Below, in pieces: positions 7,280-16,964 of a DNA stretch of 46,938 bases. How positions within the stretch are numbered: position 1 is the stretch's first letter; every line of letters begins with the position of its first letter. Position numbers and translations under genes: made by a program. Source of the stretch: an uncultured Erysipelotrichaceae bacterium (GTDB taxonomy: Bacteria > Bacillota_I > Bacilli_A > RFN20 > CAG-826); NCBI GenBank assembly GCA_902800255.1, contig CADCDV010000002.1:1-46938 (forward strand), given 5' to 3'. Under the pieces are notes generated by a model. The model saw only the letters and a list, made by a program, of their open reading frames with translations. It did no database searches and had not been told where the DNA came from.

Positions 7280-8169
7280 GAGTTCATTGTACCCTTTTTG
7301 TTTACAAATATTGAAACAAAACTAGTTAAAGAAATCGATATAAAAAAGATAGAGGCGAGTGAGATTCCGCTTTGTTCAGGGAAATGGGAGTTTAGCAAAG
7401 CGAAGAGGAAAAGGGAGGCGAGGAGCAAAACTCCGCCGAGAACATAGATCCAAAGCGGCTTTTTCTCAAAGAGAACGCTGGCCCCAACAAATGAGAAATA
7501 AATTCCGAAGACCATGAAGACATAGCACATATGGATCTCGATGAAAGCGAACGCCAAAGTGAGGCCGCCGAAAAGGATTCCTAAGCTTGGGCTGATGAAC
7601 CTTTCGACAGGGAAACTGAAAGCCTCTTTCGAGAACTTGTTCAAAACACCTTCGATGATGAAGAAGCTTAGGATGGTTTCAGCGATTGAATAAGTAACAA
7701 TGAACGCTGGGATGATTGTGTTCGTTTTGAGGTTAAGGATTGCCATCAAAGTGTCGATGATGTTGACGCCTGTGGTTAGAAGAAGAATTCCGAAAGCGCC
7801 AAGATTCAGAAGAACCTGAACAAGGGAAGTCAAAATGATCAAGAATTGCGAAGGGATTTTCTTGTCGCGAAGTAAGCCATAGAAGCTTCCGGACACGATG
7901 CTTGGAATGACGACAAATAAAGTGTCGCCCCAGTTGAAGAAGGTGAGGCCAAGACATAAGGCTGAAGAACCAACGACATAAGCGGCTAGATATTTGTTCT
8001 CTGTGTAATAGGAAGCGACCGCGCTCACTAGAGGAAGGAACAGTCCAAGAATGAGACTAGAAAAAGGAACGAGGGCGAGGATTAAAGAGAAAGCCCCCAT
8101 GATCGCGGCAAAGATACCCAAAAGGGCAAGATTACCGATCGGAGTGTCCTGTTTCTTGAACAACTTCAT
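7276..8169 (-). CDS. Polytopic membrane protein, possibly DUF2232/ECF S-component-like
   Basis: A 297-residue protein with about eight hydrophobic segments and a very short cytoplasmic N-terminus (MKLFKKQDTPIGNLALLGIF). The opening GIFAAIMGAFSLILALVP is reminiscent of DUF2232 (YybS) and ECF-transporter S-components, which share a compact helical fold. There is no decisive motif, so the call is tentative. It heads the operon with the two genes below it. The upstream gap to divergent pcrA holds an inverted repeat. No energy-coupling ATPase is nearby, which weakens the transporter reading. Confidence 0.7.
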   Translation of the reverse strand: MKLFKKQDTPIGNLALLGIFAAIMGAFSLILALVPFSSLILGLFLPLVSAVASYYTENKYLAAYVVGSSALCLGLTFFNWGDTLFVVIPSIVSGSFYGLLRDKKIPSQFLIILTSLVQVLLNLGAFGILLLTTGVNIIDTLMAILNLKTNTIIPAFIVTYSIAETILSFFIIEGVLNKFSKEAFSFPVERFISPSLGILFGGLTLAFAFIEIHMCYVFMVFGIYFSFVGASVLFEKKPLWIYVLGGVLLLASLFLFALLNSHFPEQSGISLASIFFISISLTSFVSIFVNKKGTMNS

Positions 8170-8181
8170 GCTTTTATTATC

Positions 8182-8202
8182 TTCTTTAATTAAGTTAAAG
8201 AA
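8182..8202. repeat. Inverted repeat in the divergent gap upstream of pcrA
   Basis: Perfect 8-bp arms TTCTTTAA and TTAAAGAA are separated by five bases. It lies just upstream of the minus-strand operon start and about 40 bp from the pcrA -10 box. It may be an operator or simply part of an AT-rich promoter region. Confidence 0.5.
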
Positions 8203-8241
8203 AATACCCTCGAAGACCTAGAAGGTAAACATACTGAATGG

Positions 8242-8247
8242 TATAAT
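8242..8247 (+). promoter_or_regulatory. pcrA -10 box close to the start codon
   Basis: There is a perfect TATAAT, but no good -35 at the expected distance (TAGAAG). The pcrA ATG lies 16 nt after it, so the predicted leader is about 10 nt and contains no Shine-Dalgarno sequence. Confidence 0.55.
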
Positions 8248-8263
8248 TTAACTACGTTAATAT

Positions 8264-10570
8264 ATGGACTACGAATCGCTTTTGAACGATAGGCAATTTG
8301 CCGCTGTTAAGACTAATTCCCAATTTGTGAGAATCATTGCAGGCGCGGGCTCTGGAAAGACCCGTGTTCTTACTTATCGCATCTCATATCTCATTAGTCA
8401 TTATCATGTTGATCCTGCCAGGATCCTCGCCATCACTTTCACCAACAAAGCCGCCCAGGAGATGGGCGACAGAGCATCAAAACTCGTCTATGAACTTTTA
8501 GGCGAATACCCGCCTCTTCATATCTCTACTTTCCACAGTTTCTGCTCAAGATTCCTAAGAATCGAGCACGAGGCTTTTGGTTATCCAACAAGCTTCACCA
8601 TCTATGATGAAGATGACCAGAAGAGGGTTGTTAGAAATGCCGCTGCCGAGTTCGGCCACAAGAAAGGTGACGAGGTCGTGAAGAAGGCTTTCGAATACAT
8701 CCGCAAGAAGAAAGCCAAAGGCCTCTATCCTTATGACATCACCATCAAATTTGAGACCTTCAAAGACGAAAAAGAATGCCTCAAGATCTATACCCGCTAC
8801 GAGGAAATGAAGACCTCGTTCTGCGCCCTTGATTTCGATGACCTTCTCCTCAAAACAATCTGGATTCTCGATACTCAACCAGACATTCAGGAGAAGTGGT
8901 CACATCGTTTTGACCACATACTTGTCGATGAGTTCCAAGACACGAACGATGTTCAGTATGCTCTCATCAAGCTCCTCATGAACAAGAACACCTCTTTATA
9001 TGTTGTCGGTGATCCAGACCAGACCATCTACACCTGGAGAAACGCCAACATGAAAATCATTATGGATTTCGAGAAGAACTTCCCTAATGTTGAGACCGTT
9101 ATCCTTAATGAGAACTACCGTTCAACCAAAACCATCCTTAATGCTGCGAACCTTCTTATCGCCAAGAACAGGAATAGAGTTCCAAAAGATCTCTTCAGCA
9201 ATCTAGGAGACGGTAAAGCCATCGAGGTCAACAACCTCCCAAGCGCTGAAGAAGAAGCTTCTTGGGTCGCTGGCAAAATCGCTGACATTGCTAGAAAGCA
9301 AATAGGTGATGACGGCGAAAAGGTTTATGAGAATATCGCTATTCTCTATCGTTCGTCATATATGACGAGAGCTTTTGAAAGTGCGCTTAAAGACCGTCGA
9401 ATCCCATATCGTATTTTCGGTGGCGTTCGCTTCTACGAACGTATGGAGGTCAAAGACCTTTTGGCCTACTTCAACCTTTTAACCAATCCTTTGGATAACG
9501 TCGCTTTCGAAAGAATCGTCAATGTCCCTAAGCGTGGTGTTGGAGAAACCTCATTAGACAGGATCCGTCAAGAAGCTAAGGACCATGGCCTTTCCGAATA
9601 TAACTACATTAAGGAAATTCATCTCCACCAAGACGAGACATCGATTCCAAAGAAAGCCATATTGGCCCTCAACTCGATGATCGACATTATGGAAGAAACC
9701 AAGGATCAGCTTACCGAAAACCTCGAGGTTTATAGCTCCGTTTTGCAAAAATTCGTGACAAAACTCGATTATTTTTCCTACCTCAAAGAAAACGAAGAGC
9801 CAGATGAGGACCGCATTGGCAACGTCAACGCCCTCTTTGATGACATCGATCATTTCATCAAGAAGAACCCTGAAGCGTCCTTTGCCGATTACCTCACAAA
9901 CGTCTCCTTGCTCTCTGCTCAGGATGACATCAATGGAGGCAACTATGTTTCCCTTATGACCATCCACGTTGCTAAGGGTCTTGAGTTCGATCATGTCTTT
10001 GTCATCTGCATGAATGACGGCCAGTTCCCAAGCGAGAGATCGAGAATGGATGAAGGTCGCGATGGAGAAGAAGAGGAAAGACGCCTTGCCTACGTTGCTT
10101 TCACAAGAGCCAAGAAAGAACTCTATGCTTCATGCAACAACGGCTACTCGTATCAAACCGATTCACATGCTGTTCCATCCCAATTCTTCAGGGAAGCAGG
10201 CTTAGTTGTTCCAAGGAACACCGGATATTTCAGCGACAATCCTTCCTGGGGTTCCCGCCCAAGAAAACCAGCAGGGGCCAAAGGCCATTATAGAGGCGAG
10301 TCCGCTTGGTTCTTCAAAGATGAGCCTGCTAGCGATCCATTCGAAAGCGAGAAGCAAGTCAAGAAAGTCGAAGAGCCTGTGGTCACTAATGGCATCACCG
10401 ATTGGCATGTTGGCGATAAGTGCCACCATGAGAAATTCGGAGATGGTGTTGTCACAGTCGTCATAGACGAGACTATGATTAAAGTAGAATTCGCGGAAGT
10501 CGGAACGAAGACCCTTCTTTCCAATCACCACATGCTTACGAGAATCAATTCCAAAGGAGGAGTAGCATGA
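8264..10570 (+). CDS. pcrA: ATP-dependent DNA helicase PcrA/UvrD
   Basis: A superfamily 1A 3'-5' DNA helicase acting in repair, replication restart and removal of stalled complexes. It has 768 residues and all motifs in order: I (GAGSGKT, residues 27-33), Ia (TFTNKAA), II (VDEFQDTN), III (GDPDQTIYTWR), IV (NENYRST), V (TIHVAKGLEF) and VI (VAFTRAK). The last 60 residues form the Tudor-like domain (WHVGDKCHHEKFGDGVV) that in PcrA/UvrD binds RNA polymerase. The ATG is the only sensible start and has no Shine-Dalgarno. The stop overlaps ligA (ATGA), the common Firmicutes pcrA-ligA arrangement. Confidence 0.95.
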   Translation: MDYESLLNDRQFAAVKTNSQFVRIIAGAGSGKTRVLTYRISYLISHYHVDPARILAITFTNKAAQEMGDRASKLVYELLGEYPPLHISTFHSFCSRFLRIEHEAFGYPTSFTIYDEDDQKRVVRNAAAEFGHKKGDEVVKKAFEYIRKKKAKGLYPYDITIKFETFKDEKECLKIYTRYEEMKTSFCALDFDDLLLKTIWILDTQPDIQEKWSHRFDHILVDEFQDTNDVQYALIKLLMNKNTSLYVVGDPDQTIYTWRNANMKIIMDFEKNFPNVETVILNENYRSTKTILNAANLLIAKNRNRVPKDLFSNLGDGKAIEVNNLPSAEEEASWVAGKIADIARKQIGDDGEKVYENIAILYRSSYMTRAFESALKDRRIPYRIFGGVRFYERMEVKDLLAYFNLLTNPLDNVAFERIVNVPKRGVGETSLDRIRQEAKDHGLSEYNYIKEIHLHQDETSIPKKAILALNSMIDIMEETKDQLTENLEVYSSVLQKFVTKLDYFSYLKENEEPDEDRIGNVNALFDDIDHFIKKNPEASFADYLTNVSLLSAQDDINGGNYVSLMTIHVAKGLEFDHVFVICMNDGQFPSERSRMDEGRDGEEEERRLAYVAFTRAKKELYASCNNGYSYQTDSHAVPSQFFREAGLVVPRNTGYFSDNPSWGSRPRKPAGAKGHYRGESAWFFKDEPASDPFESEKQVKKVEEPVVTNGITDWHVGDKCHHEKFGDGVVTVVIDETMIKVEFAEVGTKTLLSNHHMLTRINSKGGVA

Positions 10571-12579
10571 CCTTTGATGAAGCCTCGAAAAGAGTGAAAC
10601 AACTCACCGAACTCTTAGAGAAGTACAACTACGAGTACTACGTCCTCAATCAATCAAGCGTCTCCGATGCTGAATTTGATCGTCTCATGGGTGAACTCAA
10701 AATCCTTGAGACCGAATTCCCAGCTCTCCAAAGCAAGAACTCACCAACCCAGCGTGTTGGCGGTGCTGTTCAATCCGAATTTAAGAAAATCCCTCACAAA
10801 AGGCTCATGCTTTCTCTTGGCAACGTCTTTAACGACGATGAGATGAGAGAATTCGATAGACGTCTTAGAGACATCCTCCACGTCGATAAAATCCGCTACA
10901 TGGGCGAGATGAAGATTGATGGTCTTGGAATGTCGCTTGTCTATGACCATGGCGAACTTCAATATGCCGTCACTAGAGGCGATGGCAACATGGGCGAAGA
11001 TGTCACTTCAAACGTCATCACCATCCGTTCGATCCCTCTTCACGTCAAAGAGAAGAGACCTTTCGAAGTTCGTGGCGAAGTCTATATGCCAAAGGCATCT
11101 CTTGAGAACGTGAACATCCAGCGTTCCCTTATGGGAGAGCCTGAATTCGCTAACTGCAGAAACGCGGCAGCCGGCTCAATAAGAAACCTCGATCCGAAAG
11201 TGGCCGCAAGCCGTAAACTTGAAGCTTTCTGGTATTACCTTGTTAACTCTAGAGAGTTAGGAATGCACATCCATTCCGATTCTTTGAAATACCTCGATGA
11301 CCTTGGCTTCCGCACGAACCATGAACGTCGCGTCCTTGATGGAGTGGAAGAAGTCATCAAATACATCCACGAATACACTGAGAAACGTGATTCCCTCGAC
11401 TACGATATCGATGGCCTTGTCTTCAAAGTCGATAACCTCGATCTATATGACTCTCTTGGATACACCGCCAAAGAACCTCGTTGGGCTATCGCTTATAAGT
11501 TCCCTCCAAAGGAGGTTACCACCAAACTCCTCGACATCGTTTTGACCGTTGGCCGTACTGGAAGAATCACCCCAAACGCGATTCTTGAACCAGTCCGCGT
11601 CTCTGGATCAACAGTTCAAAGAGCCACCCTCAACAACGAAGACTTCATTAAAGAAAAAGGCCTTATGGTTGGTGATATCGTCGGTCTTCATAAGGCCGCT
11701 GACGTCATTCCAGAAGTCACTGGACCAATCATCGATAGAAGAGATGGCACCCAAACCCCATGGATCATGCCTGAGGTTTGCCCAGTGTGTGGCAAGCCAC
11801 TTACTAAAGTGAAAGGTCTCCATTATTGCCTTAATGCCGATTGCGATTCCCGTAAGATCGAAGGAATGATTCACTTCGCTTCCAGGAACGCGATGGACAT
11901 CGATGGCATGGGCGAAAGCGTGGTCGAAGAATTCTTTGCCGAAGGCTTCCTCCATAGCATCCCAGATATCTTCCGTATCTCTAATTTTGCCCAGGACATC
12001 AAAGACCTTGACGGTTGGAGCGACAAATCAATCAACTCCCTCATCGATGCCGTTGAAGTTTGCAAAGGACGTTCCCTTGAAAGACTTCTCTTTGGCCTTG
12101 GCATCAAGGAAGTAGGGGAGAAGCTTGCGAAGACTCTCGCCAAGAGATTCAAGAATCTCGAAGCCCTTAAAGACGTGACCGAAGAAGATTTGACCGCCAT
12201 CAAAGATGTTGGCCCAGTTGCCGCTAAATCGATTGTCGACTTCTTCCATAACGAAAAGAAGTTAGCTGAGATTGCTGAGCTTAAAGAACTTGGCGTCAAT
12301 TTCGATTACCTTGGTGTTGACACTCTCGATCCAAATTCATACTTCTATGGTAAAACCATAGTCCTCACTGGAACCTTGACCAGATATAGCCGTGATGAGA
12401 TGACCGATATCTTAGAAGGCATTGGCGCAAAAGTTTCCGGTTCCGTTTCCAAGAACACTGACATTCTTATCGCTGGCGCAAGTGCTGGCAGCAAGCTCGA
12501 CAAAGCTGAAAAACTTGGTGTCGAAATCATGGACGAAGAGACGGCGATCAACCATCTTTCTCGTACCGGACAAAATTAA
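10567..12579 (+). CDS. ligA: NAD-dependent DNA ligase LigA
   Basis: The replicative and repair ligase that seals nicks using NAD. At 670 residues it is full length. The adenylation domain carries the nucleophilic Lys in KIDG at residue 116. The OB fold, the four-cysteine zinc finger (CPVCGKPL ... CLNADC) and the helix-hairpin-helix region (IKDVGPVAAKSIVDFF) follow. A BRCT domain (GKTIVLTGTLTRYSRDEM) ends the protein. The start overlaps the pcrA stop by four bases and is preceded by AAAGGAGG, so translation of the two is coupled. Confidence 0.96.
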   Translation: MTFDEASKRVKQLTELLEKYNYEYYVLNQSSVSDAEFDRLMGELKILETEFPALQSKNSPTQRVGGAVQSEFKKIPHKRLMLSLGNVFNDDEMREFDRRLRDILHVDKIRYMGEMKIDGLGMSLVYDHGELQYAVTRGDGNMGEDVTSNVITIRSIPLHVKEKRPFEVRGEVYMPKASLENVNIQRSLMGEPEFANCRNAAAGSIRNLDPKVAASRKLEAFWYYLVNSRELGMHIHSDSLKYLDDLGFRTNHERRVLDGVEEVIKYIHEYTEKRDSLDYDIDGLVFKVDNLDLYDSLGYTAKEPRWAIAYKFPPKEVTTKLLDIVLTVGRTGRITPNAILEPVRVSGSTVQRATLNNEDFIKEKGLMVGDIVGLHKAADVIPEVTGPIIDRRDGTQTPWIMPEVCPVCGKPLTKVKGLHYCLNADCDSRKIEGMIHFASRNAMDIDGMGESVVEEFFAEGFLHSIPDIFRISNFAQDIKDLDGWSDKSINSLIDAVEVCKGRSLERLLFGLGIKEVGEKLAKTLAKRFKNLEALKDVTEEDLTAIKDVGPVAAKSIVDFFHNEKKLAEIAELKELGVNFDYLGVDTLDPNSYFYGKTIVLTGTLTRYSRDEMTDILEGIGAKVSGSVSKNTDILIAGASAGSKLDKAEKLGVEIMDEETAINHLSRTGQN

Positions 12580-12619
12580 AATAACGGCTTTTTGCCATAG
12601 ATATTTCAATATTTGCGAG

Positions 12620-12635
12620 GATTTTTAGAAAAATC
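12620..12635. repeat. Perfect palindrome upstream of comFA
   Basis: Arms GATTTTT and AAAAATC are separated by two bases, 37 bp before the comFA start. A shorter palindrome (ATATGCATAT) lies closer to the ribosome binding site. These are candidate operator elements; no canonical ComK box or sigma-X CIN box is present. Confidence 0.45.
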
Positions 12636-12671
12636 TGAATCTTTTCTCTATATGCATATTGGAGAAGAGAT

Positions 12672-13811
12672 ATGTTTGTTTGTCCTCGCTGCGGAAACAA
12701 AGATGAGAGATATATCGGCTACAAGAACGGGGAGCCTTATTGCCGTAAGTGCATCATCTTTTCTGGTGAGGAAGCTAAGGACTTAGAGCACCCACCAAAG
12801 AAAGCGCCGCTCTCATTGGCCTGCAAGCTTTCCGAAGAACAAAGCAACCTATCGAGAAGGATAGTCGAGAATTTCGTTAATGGCATAGACACGCTTGTGT
12901 ACGCCGTATGCGGATCAGGAAAGACTGAGATAAGTTATGGGGTTCTTGCCTATGCGATTTCCCACGGTCTTAGAGCAGGGTTCGCCCTTCCTAGAAGAGA
13001 TGTTGTTATTGAGCTCTACTGGAGAATGATGAAGGCCTTCCCAAACAACAAAGTTGTTGCGGTATATGGAGACCATCATCGAAGGCTAGAAGGGGATATC
13101 GTCATTTTGACGACTCATCAGCTTTATAGGTATCCAGACTATTTTGATCTTTTGGTTATGGACGAGATAGATGCATTCCCTTTTAAGGGAAACGACGTCC
13201 TTATCGCCTTATACAAGAAATCATTACGTGGGCATTGCGTCCTCATGAGTGCAACCCCAAGTAAAGCCATACTTAATGAATTCGGGAAAAAGAATCACGA
13301 GGTCCTTGAGCTCATGACCCGTTTCCACAAGAAACCGATCCCCGTACCAAGGGTAGAGCTTTCGATTCCTCTCTTCCAGGTTCTCAAAATCATCAAGAAG
13401 CTTAAGGAATATGGGAAGCAGGGGAAGCCGTGTTTTGTTTTCGCTCCAACGATAGATCTTTGCGAGTCCCTCTATGAGAAAGTTTCCGTTGCCGTTAAGA
13501 ATGGCGACTACGTTCATAGCGAGAGGCAAAACAAAGACCAAATCATCAACACGTTCAAAGCAGGAAAGCTGAATTACCTTTTAACGACTTCCGTCCTTGA
13601 ACGTGGAGTGACGATCAAGAATCTCCAGGTCTTGGTCTACCAAGCAGATAAAAGAGCGATTTATGATTCAGCAACACTGATTCAGATATCAGGAAGAGTA
13701 GGAAGAAAGATGGATGCACCTAATGGTGACGTTATTTTTTACGCCGAAAAACAAACGGAGGAAATAGCCGATGCAGTCAGAACAATCGAGCACTACAACA
13801 CCTTTCTGTAA
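12672..13811 (+). CDS. comFA: ComFA-like DNA translocation helicase
   Basis: ComFA is the DEAD-box-like ATPase that helps pull single-stranded DNA into the cytoplasm during natural transformation. The 379-residue protein starts with a four-cysteine zinc-binding module (CPRCGNK ... YCRKC), a feature of ComFA. It then has Walker A (CGSGKTE), a DEAD-like motif II (MDEIDAF), SATPS, and motif VI QISGRVGRK. An AGAAGAG-type ribosome binding site precedes the start. It overlaps the next gene by 41 bases. No other competence genes are in the window, so actual competence is not shown. Confidence 0.9.
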   Translation: MFVCPRCGNKDERYIGYKNGEPYCRKCIIFSGEEAKDLEHPPKKAPLSLACKLSEEQSNLSRRIVENFVNGIDTLVYAVCGSGKTEISYGVLAYAISHGLRAGFALPRRDVVIELYWRMMKAFPNNKVVAVYGDHHRRLEGDIVILTTHQLYRYPDYFDLLVMDEIDAFPFKGNDVLIALYKKSLRGHCVLMSATPSKAILNEFGKKNHEVLELMTRFHKKPIPVPRVELSIPLFQVLKIIKKLKEYGKQGKPCFVFAPTIDLCESLYEKVSVAVKNGDYVHSERQNKDQIINTFKAGKLNYLLTTSVLERGVTIKNLQVLVYQADKRAIYDSATLIQISGRVGRKMDAPNGDVIFYAEKQTEEIADAVRTIEHYNTFL

Positions 13812-14493
13812 GGTCTGTTTCAAAGACATCCGTCGATATGATTTCGCCTCTCTTTTTGAGGACTATCCGATATGCCCGACTTGCTTCAATTCGATGGAGC
13901 CAAAGACGGTCGTAACAATGTTAGACGGCATTAAAACAACATCCCTCTTCGTCTATAACGAGAAGGTGAAACAGATGCTCTATCAGTGCAAAGGGTGCTT
14001 CGACATTGAGATGGCGGAAATCTTCCTCTCAAGACACAAAGCCTTCTTAAGAAGGAAGTATAGAAACTGGACCTTGGTTCCTGCTCCAAGCTATGGAAGC
14101 AAAGACCAGGTTAGGGGATTCAACCATGTCGTTGAGATATTCAAAGGCCTAGAACGGCCATTCATCCATGCGATTATGAAGACGGATAACGTCAAACAAG
14201 CCGACCTCAATTTCGCTGAGAGGCAACAGATCGGAAAGCATCTAAGTTGGAGCGGTGGAGTTAGCGTCGCTGGTCTAAACATCCTCTTCGTCGATGACCT
14301 TATGACGACTGGAGCAACCGCGAAAGCCTGCGCGAAGATGCTCCTCGAACATGGGGCGAGTAGGGTCGAAATACTGGTCATGGCCCGCACCATAGACCCC
14401 AAAAAACGAAAAGAGAATGAAATCTCTTTTTCACAAAAACTACGGCAAATCGTGGATGGAATTAAGAAAAAGATCCGAGGCAAACCGAACTAG
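13771..14493 (+). CDS. comFC: ComFC-like phosphoribosyltransferase-fold competence protein
   Basis: A 240-residue protein of the ComFC/GntX family, cytoplasmic, and needed for transformation in several Firmicutes. It begins with two CxxC pairs that probably bind zinc (FCKVC and ICPTC) and ends with a type I phosphoribosyltransferase domain. The PRPP-binding loop is ILFVDDLMTTGATAKA. The ATG overlaps the end of comFA; choosing it keeps the first CxxC near the N-terminus as in relatives. Co-transcription with comFA is the usual arrangement. Confidence 0.9.
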   Translation: MQSEQSSTTTPFCKVCFKDIRRYDFASLFEDYPICPTCFNSMEPKTVVTMLDGIKTTSLFVYNEKVKQMLYQCKGCFDIEMAEIFLSRHKAFLRRKYRNWTLVPAPSYGSKDQVRGFNHVVEIFKGLERPFIHAIMKTDNVKQADLNFAERQQIGKHLSWSGGVSVAGLNILFVDDLMTTGATAKACAKMLLEHGASRVEILVMARTIDPKKRKENEISFSQKLRQIVDGIKKKIRGKPN

Positions 14494-14494
14494 T

Positions 14495-14523
14495 TTGCTT
14501 ACCATTTATGGTAATGGTATGAT
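14495..14523 (+). promoter_or_regulatory. secA promoter with palindrome in the spacer
   Basis: TTGCTT and TATGAT are separated by 17 bp. The spacer holds a perfect 16-bp palindrome, TTACCATTTATGGTAA (14499-14514), which overlaps the end of the -35. This is a position where a bound protein would block RNA polymerase. secA begins 29 nt after the -10. Confidence 0.65.
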
Positions 14524-14552
14524 TTCAAGGCTATCTATTTAGGAGATTGATT

Positions 14553-16953
14553 GTGGCGAATTTTATTGAGAAGCTCTTCCGTTTTGAGAAGAGAGAGTTA
14601 GATCGTCTGTCCCGTGAGGCAGACCAAATCATGGCTCTTGATGAGCAAATGAGCAAATTAACCGATGAAGAACTCGTCGGAAAAACCGCTGAATTCAAAG
14701 AGCGTTTGGCCAAGGGCGAAACCCTTGAAAGCATCAAACACGAAGCTTTCGCTGTTGCCCGTGAAGCTGGCTGGCGTGTCTTAAAGCAGAAACCATTCAA
14801 GGTCCAGATCATTGGTTCCTTGGTTTTGGATAGAGGCGACATCGCCGAAATGAAGACCGGTGAAGGTAAGACCCTCACCTGTACAATGGCCGTTTATCAC
14901 AACGCTCTCGCTGGCAAAGGCGTTCACGTCGTCACCGTTAACGAATACCTTGCTGCCCGTGACGCTGAGTGGATGGGAAACATCTACCGTTTCTTAGGCC
15001 TCACCGTTGGTGTCAACCTCGCTGCGAAAGATACCGCTGCTAAGCGTGAAGCTTATGCTTGCGACATCACCTACACAACCAACTCCGAACTTGGATTCGA
15101 CTACCTCCGTGACAACATGGCTCCAACCCTTGAAGGCCGTGTTCTTCGTGGACTCTTCTTCACCGTCGTCGATGAAGCTGACTCCATTCTCATTGATGAA
15201 TCCCGTACCCCACTTATCATTTCCGGCGGTCAGAAGAGCGCAGCTTCCCAATATCAAGTCGCTGACCGTTTCGTCAAATATCTCCGCAAAGACAGAGATT
15301 ACGAAATCGATATCAAAGATAAGGCCTGCTCCCTCACCGAAGAAGGAACCGCCAAAGCCGAGAAGATGTTCGGCGTCAGAAACCTCTACGATCCAGAGAA
15401 TGAGGATCTCATTCACCGTATCCACCAGGCTCTCAAAGCCAACTACATCATGGCCCGTGATGTCGAGTACATGGTCGACAGCGAGCACAAGATTCAGTTA
15501 ATCGACCAGTTCACTGGTCGTATCATGCCTGGCCGTGAATATAACGACGGTCTCCAGCAAGCCATTCAGGCCAAAGAAGGCGTCGAGATCAAACAGGAAA
15601 CCGTTGTTCTCGCGACCATCACTTACCAAAACTTCTTCCGTCTCTACGAGAAGCTCTCCGGCATGACCGGTACTGCTAAGACCGAGGAAGAAGAGTTCCA
15701 GACCATCTACAACATGAAGGTCATCTGCATTCCAACTAACCGTCCAGTTCAGAGAATCGACGATGACGATCTTATCTTCGCTACCCACGACGCCAAGCTC
15801 AAAGCCCTTGTCGAGGCCGTCAAAGAAAGACACGCCAAAGGACAGCCAATCCTTATCGGTACCGTCTCCGTCGAATCGAACCTTGAGATCTCCGCTCTCT
15901 TAACGAAAGCAGGGGTCCCACACGAAGTCTTGAACGCTAAGAACCAAGCCCGTGAAGCTGAAATCATCTCTCACGCTGGCGAAGTCGGCGCCGTTACCCT
16001 TGCCACCAACATGGCTGGTCGTGGTACCGATATTAAGCTCACTGACGAAGTCAAAGCCCTTGGTGGTCTTTGCGTCTTCGGCACCGAGCGTCACGATCAT
16101 CTCCTTCGATGACGAGCTCATGAGAAGATTCGCTCCAGAGAATCTCCGCAACCTCTTCGTCAAGAGCCTCCAGGACGAATCATATGAGAGCAGAATGCTC
16201 ACCAATGCCGTCACCAACGCTCAGAAGCAGATTGAAGGTAAGAACTTCGATATCCGTAAGAACTTAAAAGACTACGATGACGTTCTCGCCAAGCAGCGTG
16301 ACATCATCTACAAGAAACGTGACGCCATCCTCATGGCCGAAGACATCGTTGACCTTATCCGTGAGTTCTTTAAGACCACTGGTCTTTACCTCGCTCAGAA
16401 AGCCATCGACCAGACCAACGCCGCTGGCATCATCTCTGGCGAGCACCTTAAGAGACTCGTCGAGCCTCAGTTCATGCCAGAAGGCTCAATCGATGCCCAG
16501 GCTTATGACAACGCTCCATATGAAGAAGCCGGTGATGACCTTGGCGAACTTCTCTACAAAGCCTATCTCGATAAGAGAAAGACTTGGTCCAGCAAGGAAG
16601 CCGACAACATTGAGCGTACCGTCTCCTTACGCGTCATTGACCGTAACTGGCAGGGCCACATCGACACCATGTCCCATCTCCGTGATGGCATCTCCCTTAG
16701 AAGCTACGCTCAGAGAAACCCACTTCAGGACTACGTCAACGAAGGCTATGACCTCTTCAAAGAGATGAACGACAAAGCCGCTGTTGATACCTGTTTCAAC
16801 CTTCTCAATGTCAGACTCCAAAGACAGGTCCACGTTGAGCATGAGCATCAGCCAGATCCAAACGCCGTTGATGCCGAAGCCCAGGAGAAAGCCGGTAGAG
16901 TTGAACAAAAATCCCCTGCAGAAACTGCCTCAAATGAGGAAAACAAGGAATAA
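14553..16953 (+). pseudogene. secA: Protein translocase ATPase SecA, interrupted by deletion and frame change
   Basis: SecA drives preproteins through SecYEG. The start is GTG, preceded by AGGAGA at six bases, giving MANFIEKLFRF. NBD1 (MKTGEGKT), the preprotein cross-linking domain and most of NBD2 (MAGRGTDI, GLCVFGTERH) are normal. After GTERH the frame runs into a TGA at 16110. From about 16093 the sequence continues one frame over at IISFDDELMRRF and reaches the helical scaffold and the end without further defect. The segment missing between GTERH and SFDDELM is about 24 residues. It includes the QLRGRSGRQGD arginine-finger motif. The span has 2401 bases, so a loss of roughly 71-77 nt (2 mod 3) would explain both the gap and the shift. 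The acidic C-terminus has no Cys-rich zinc tail. Confidence 0.85.
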
Positions 16954-16964
16954 GAGAGGAATAT

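Noticed and set aside
7276..8169. ECF vitamin transporter S-component
   Set aside because: Only general hydrophobic similarity; no EcfA or EcfT gene nearby and no vitamin riboswitch upstream.
12580..12671. ComK or sigma-X binding site before comFA
   Set aside because: The AAAA and TTTT blocks have the wrong order or spacing, and no TACGAATA-like box is present.
15952..16092. Independent gene starting in the second frame inside secA
   Set aside because: Its first 45 or so residues are an out-of-frame reading of SecA NBD2; only the part after about 16093 is real SecA.
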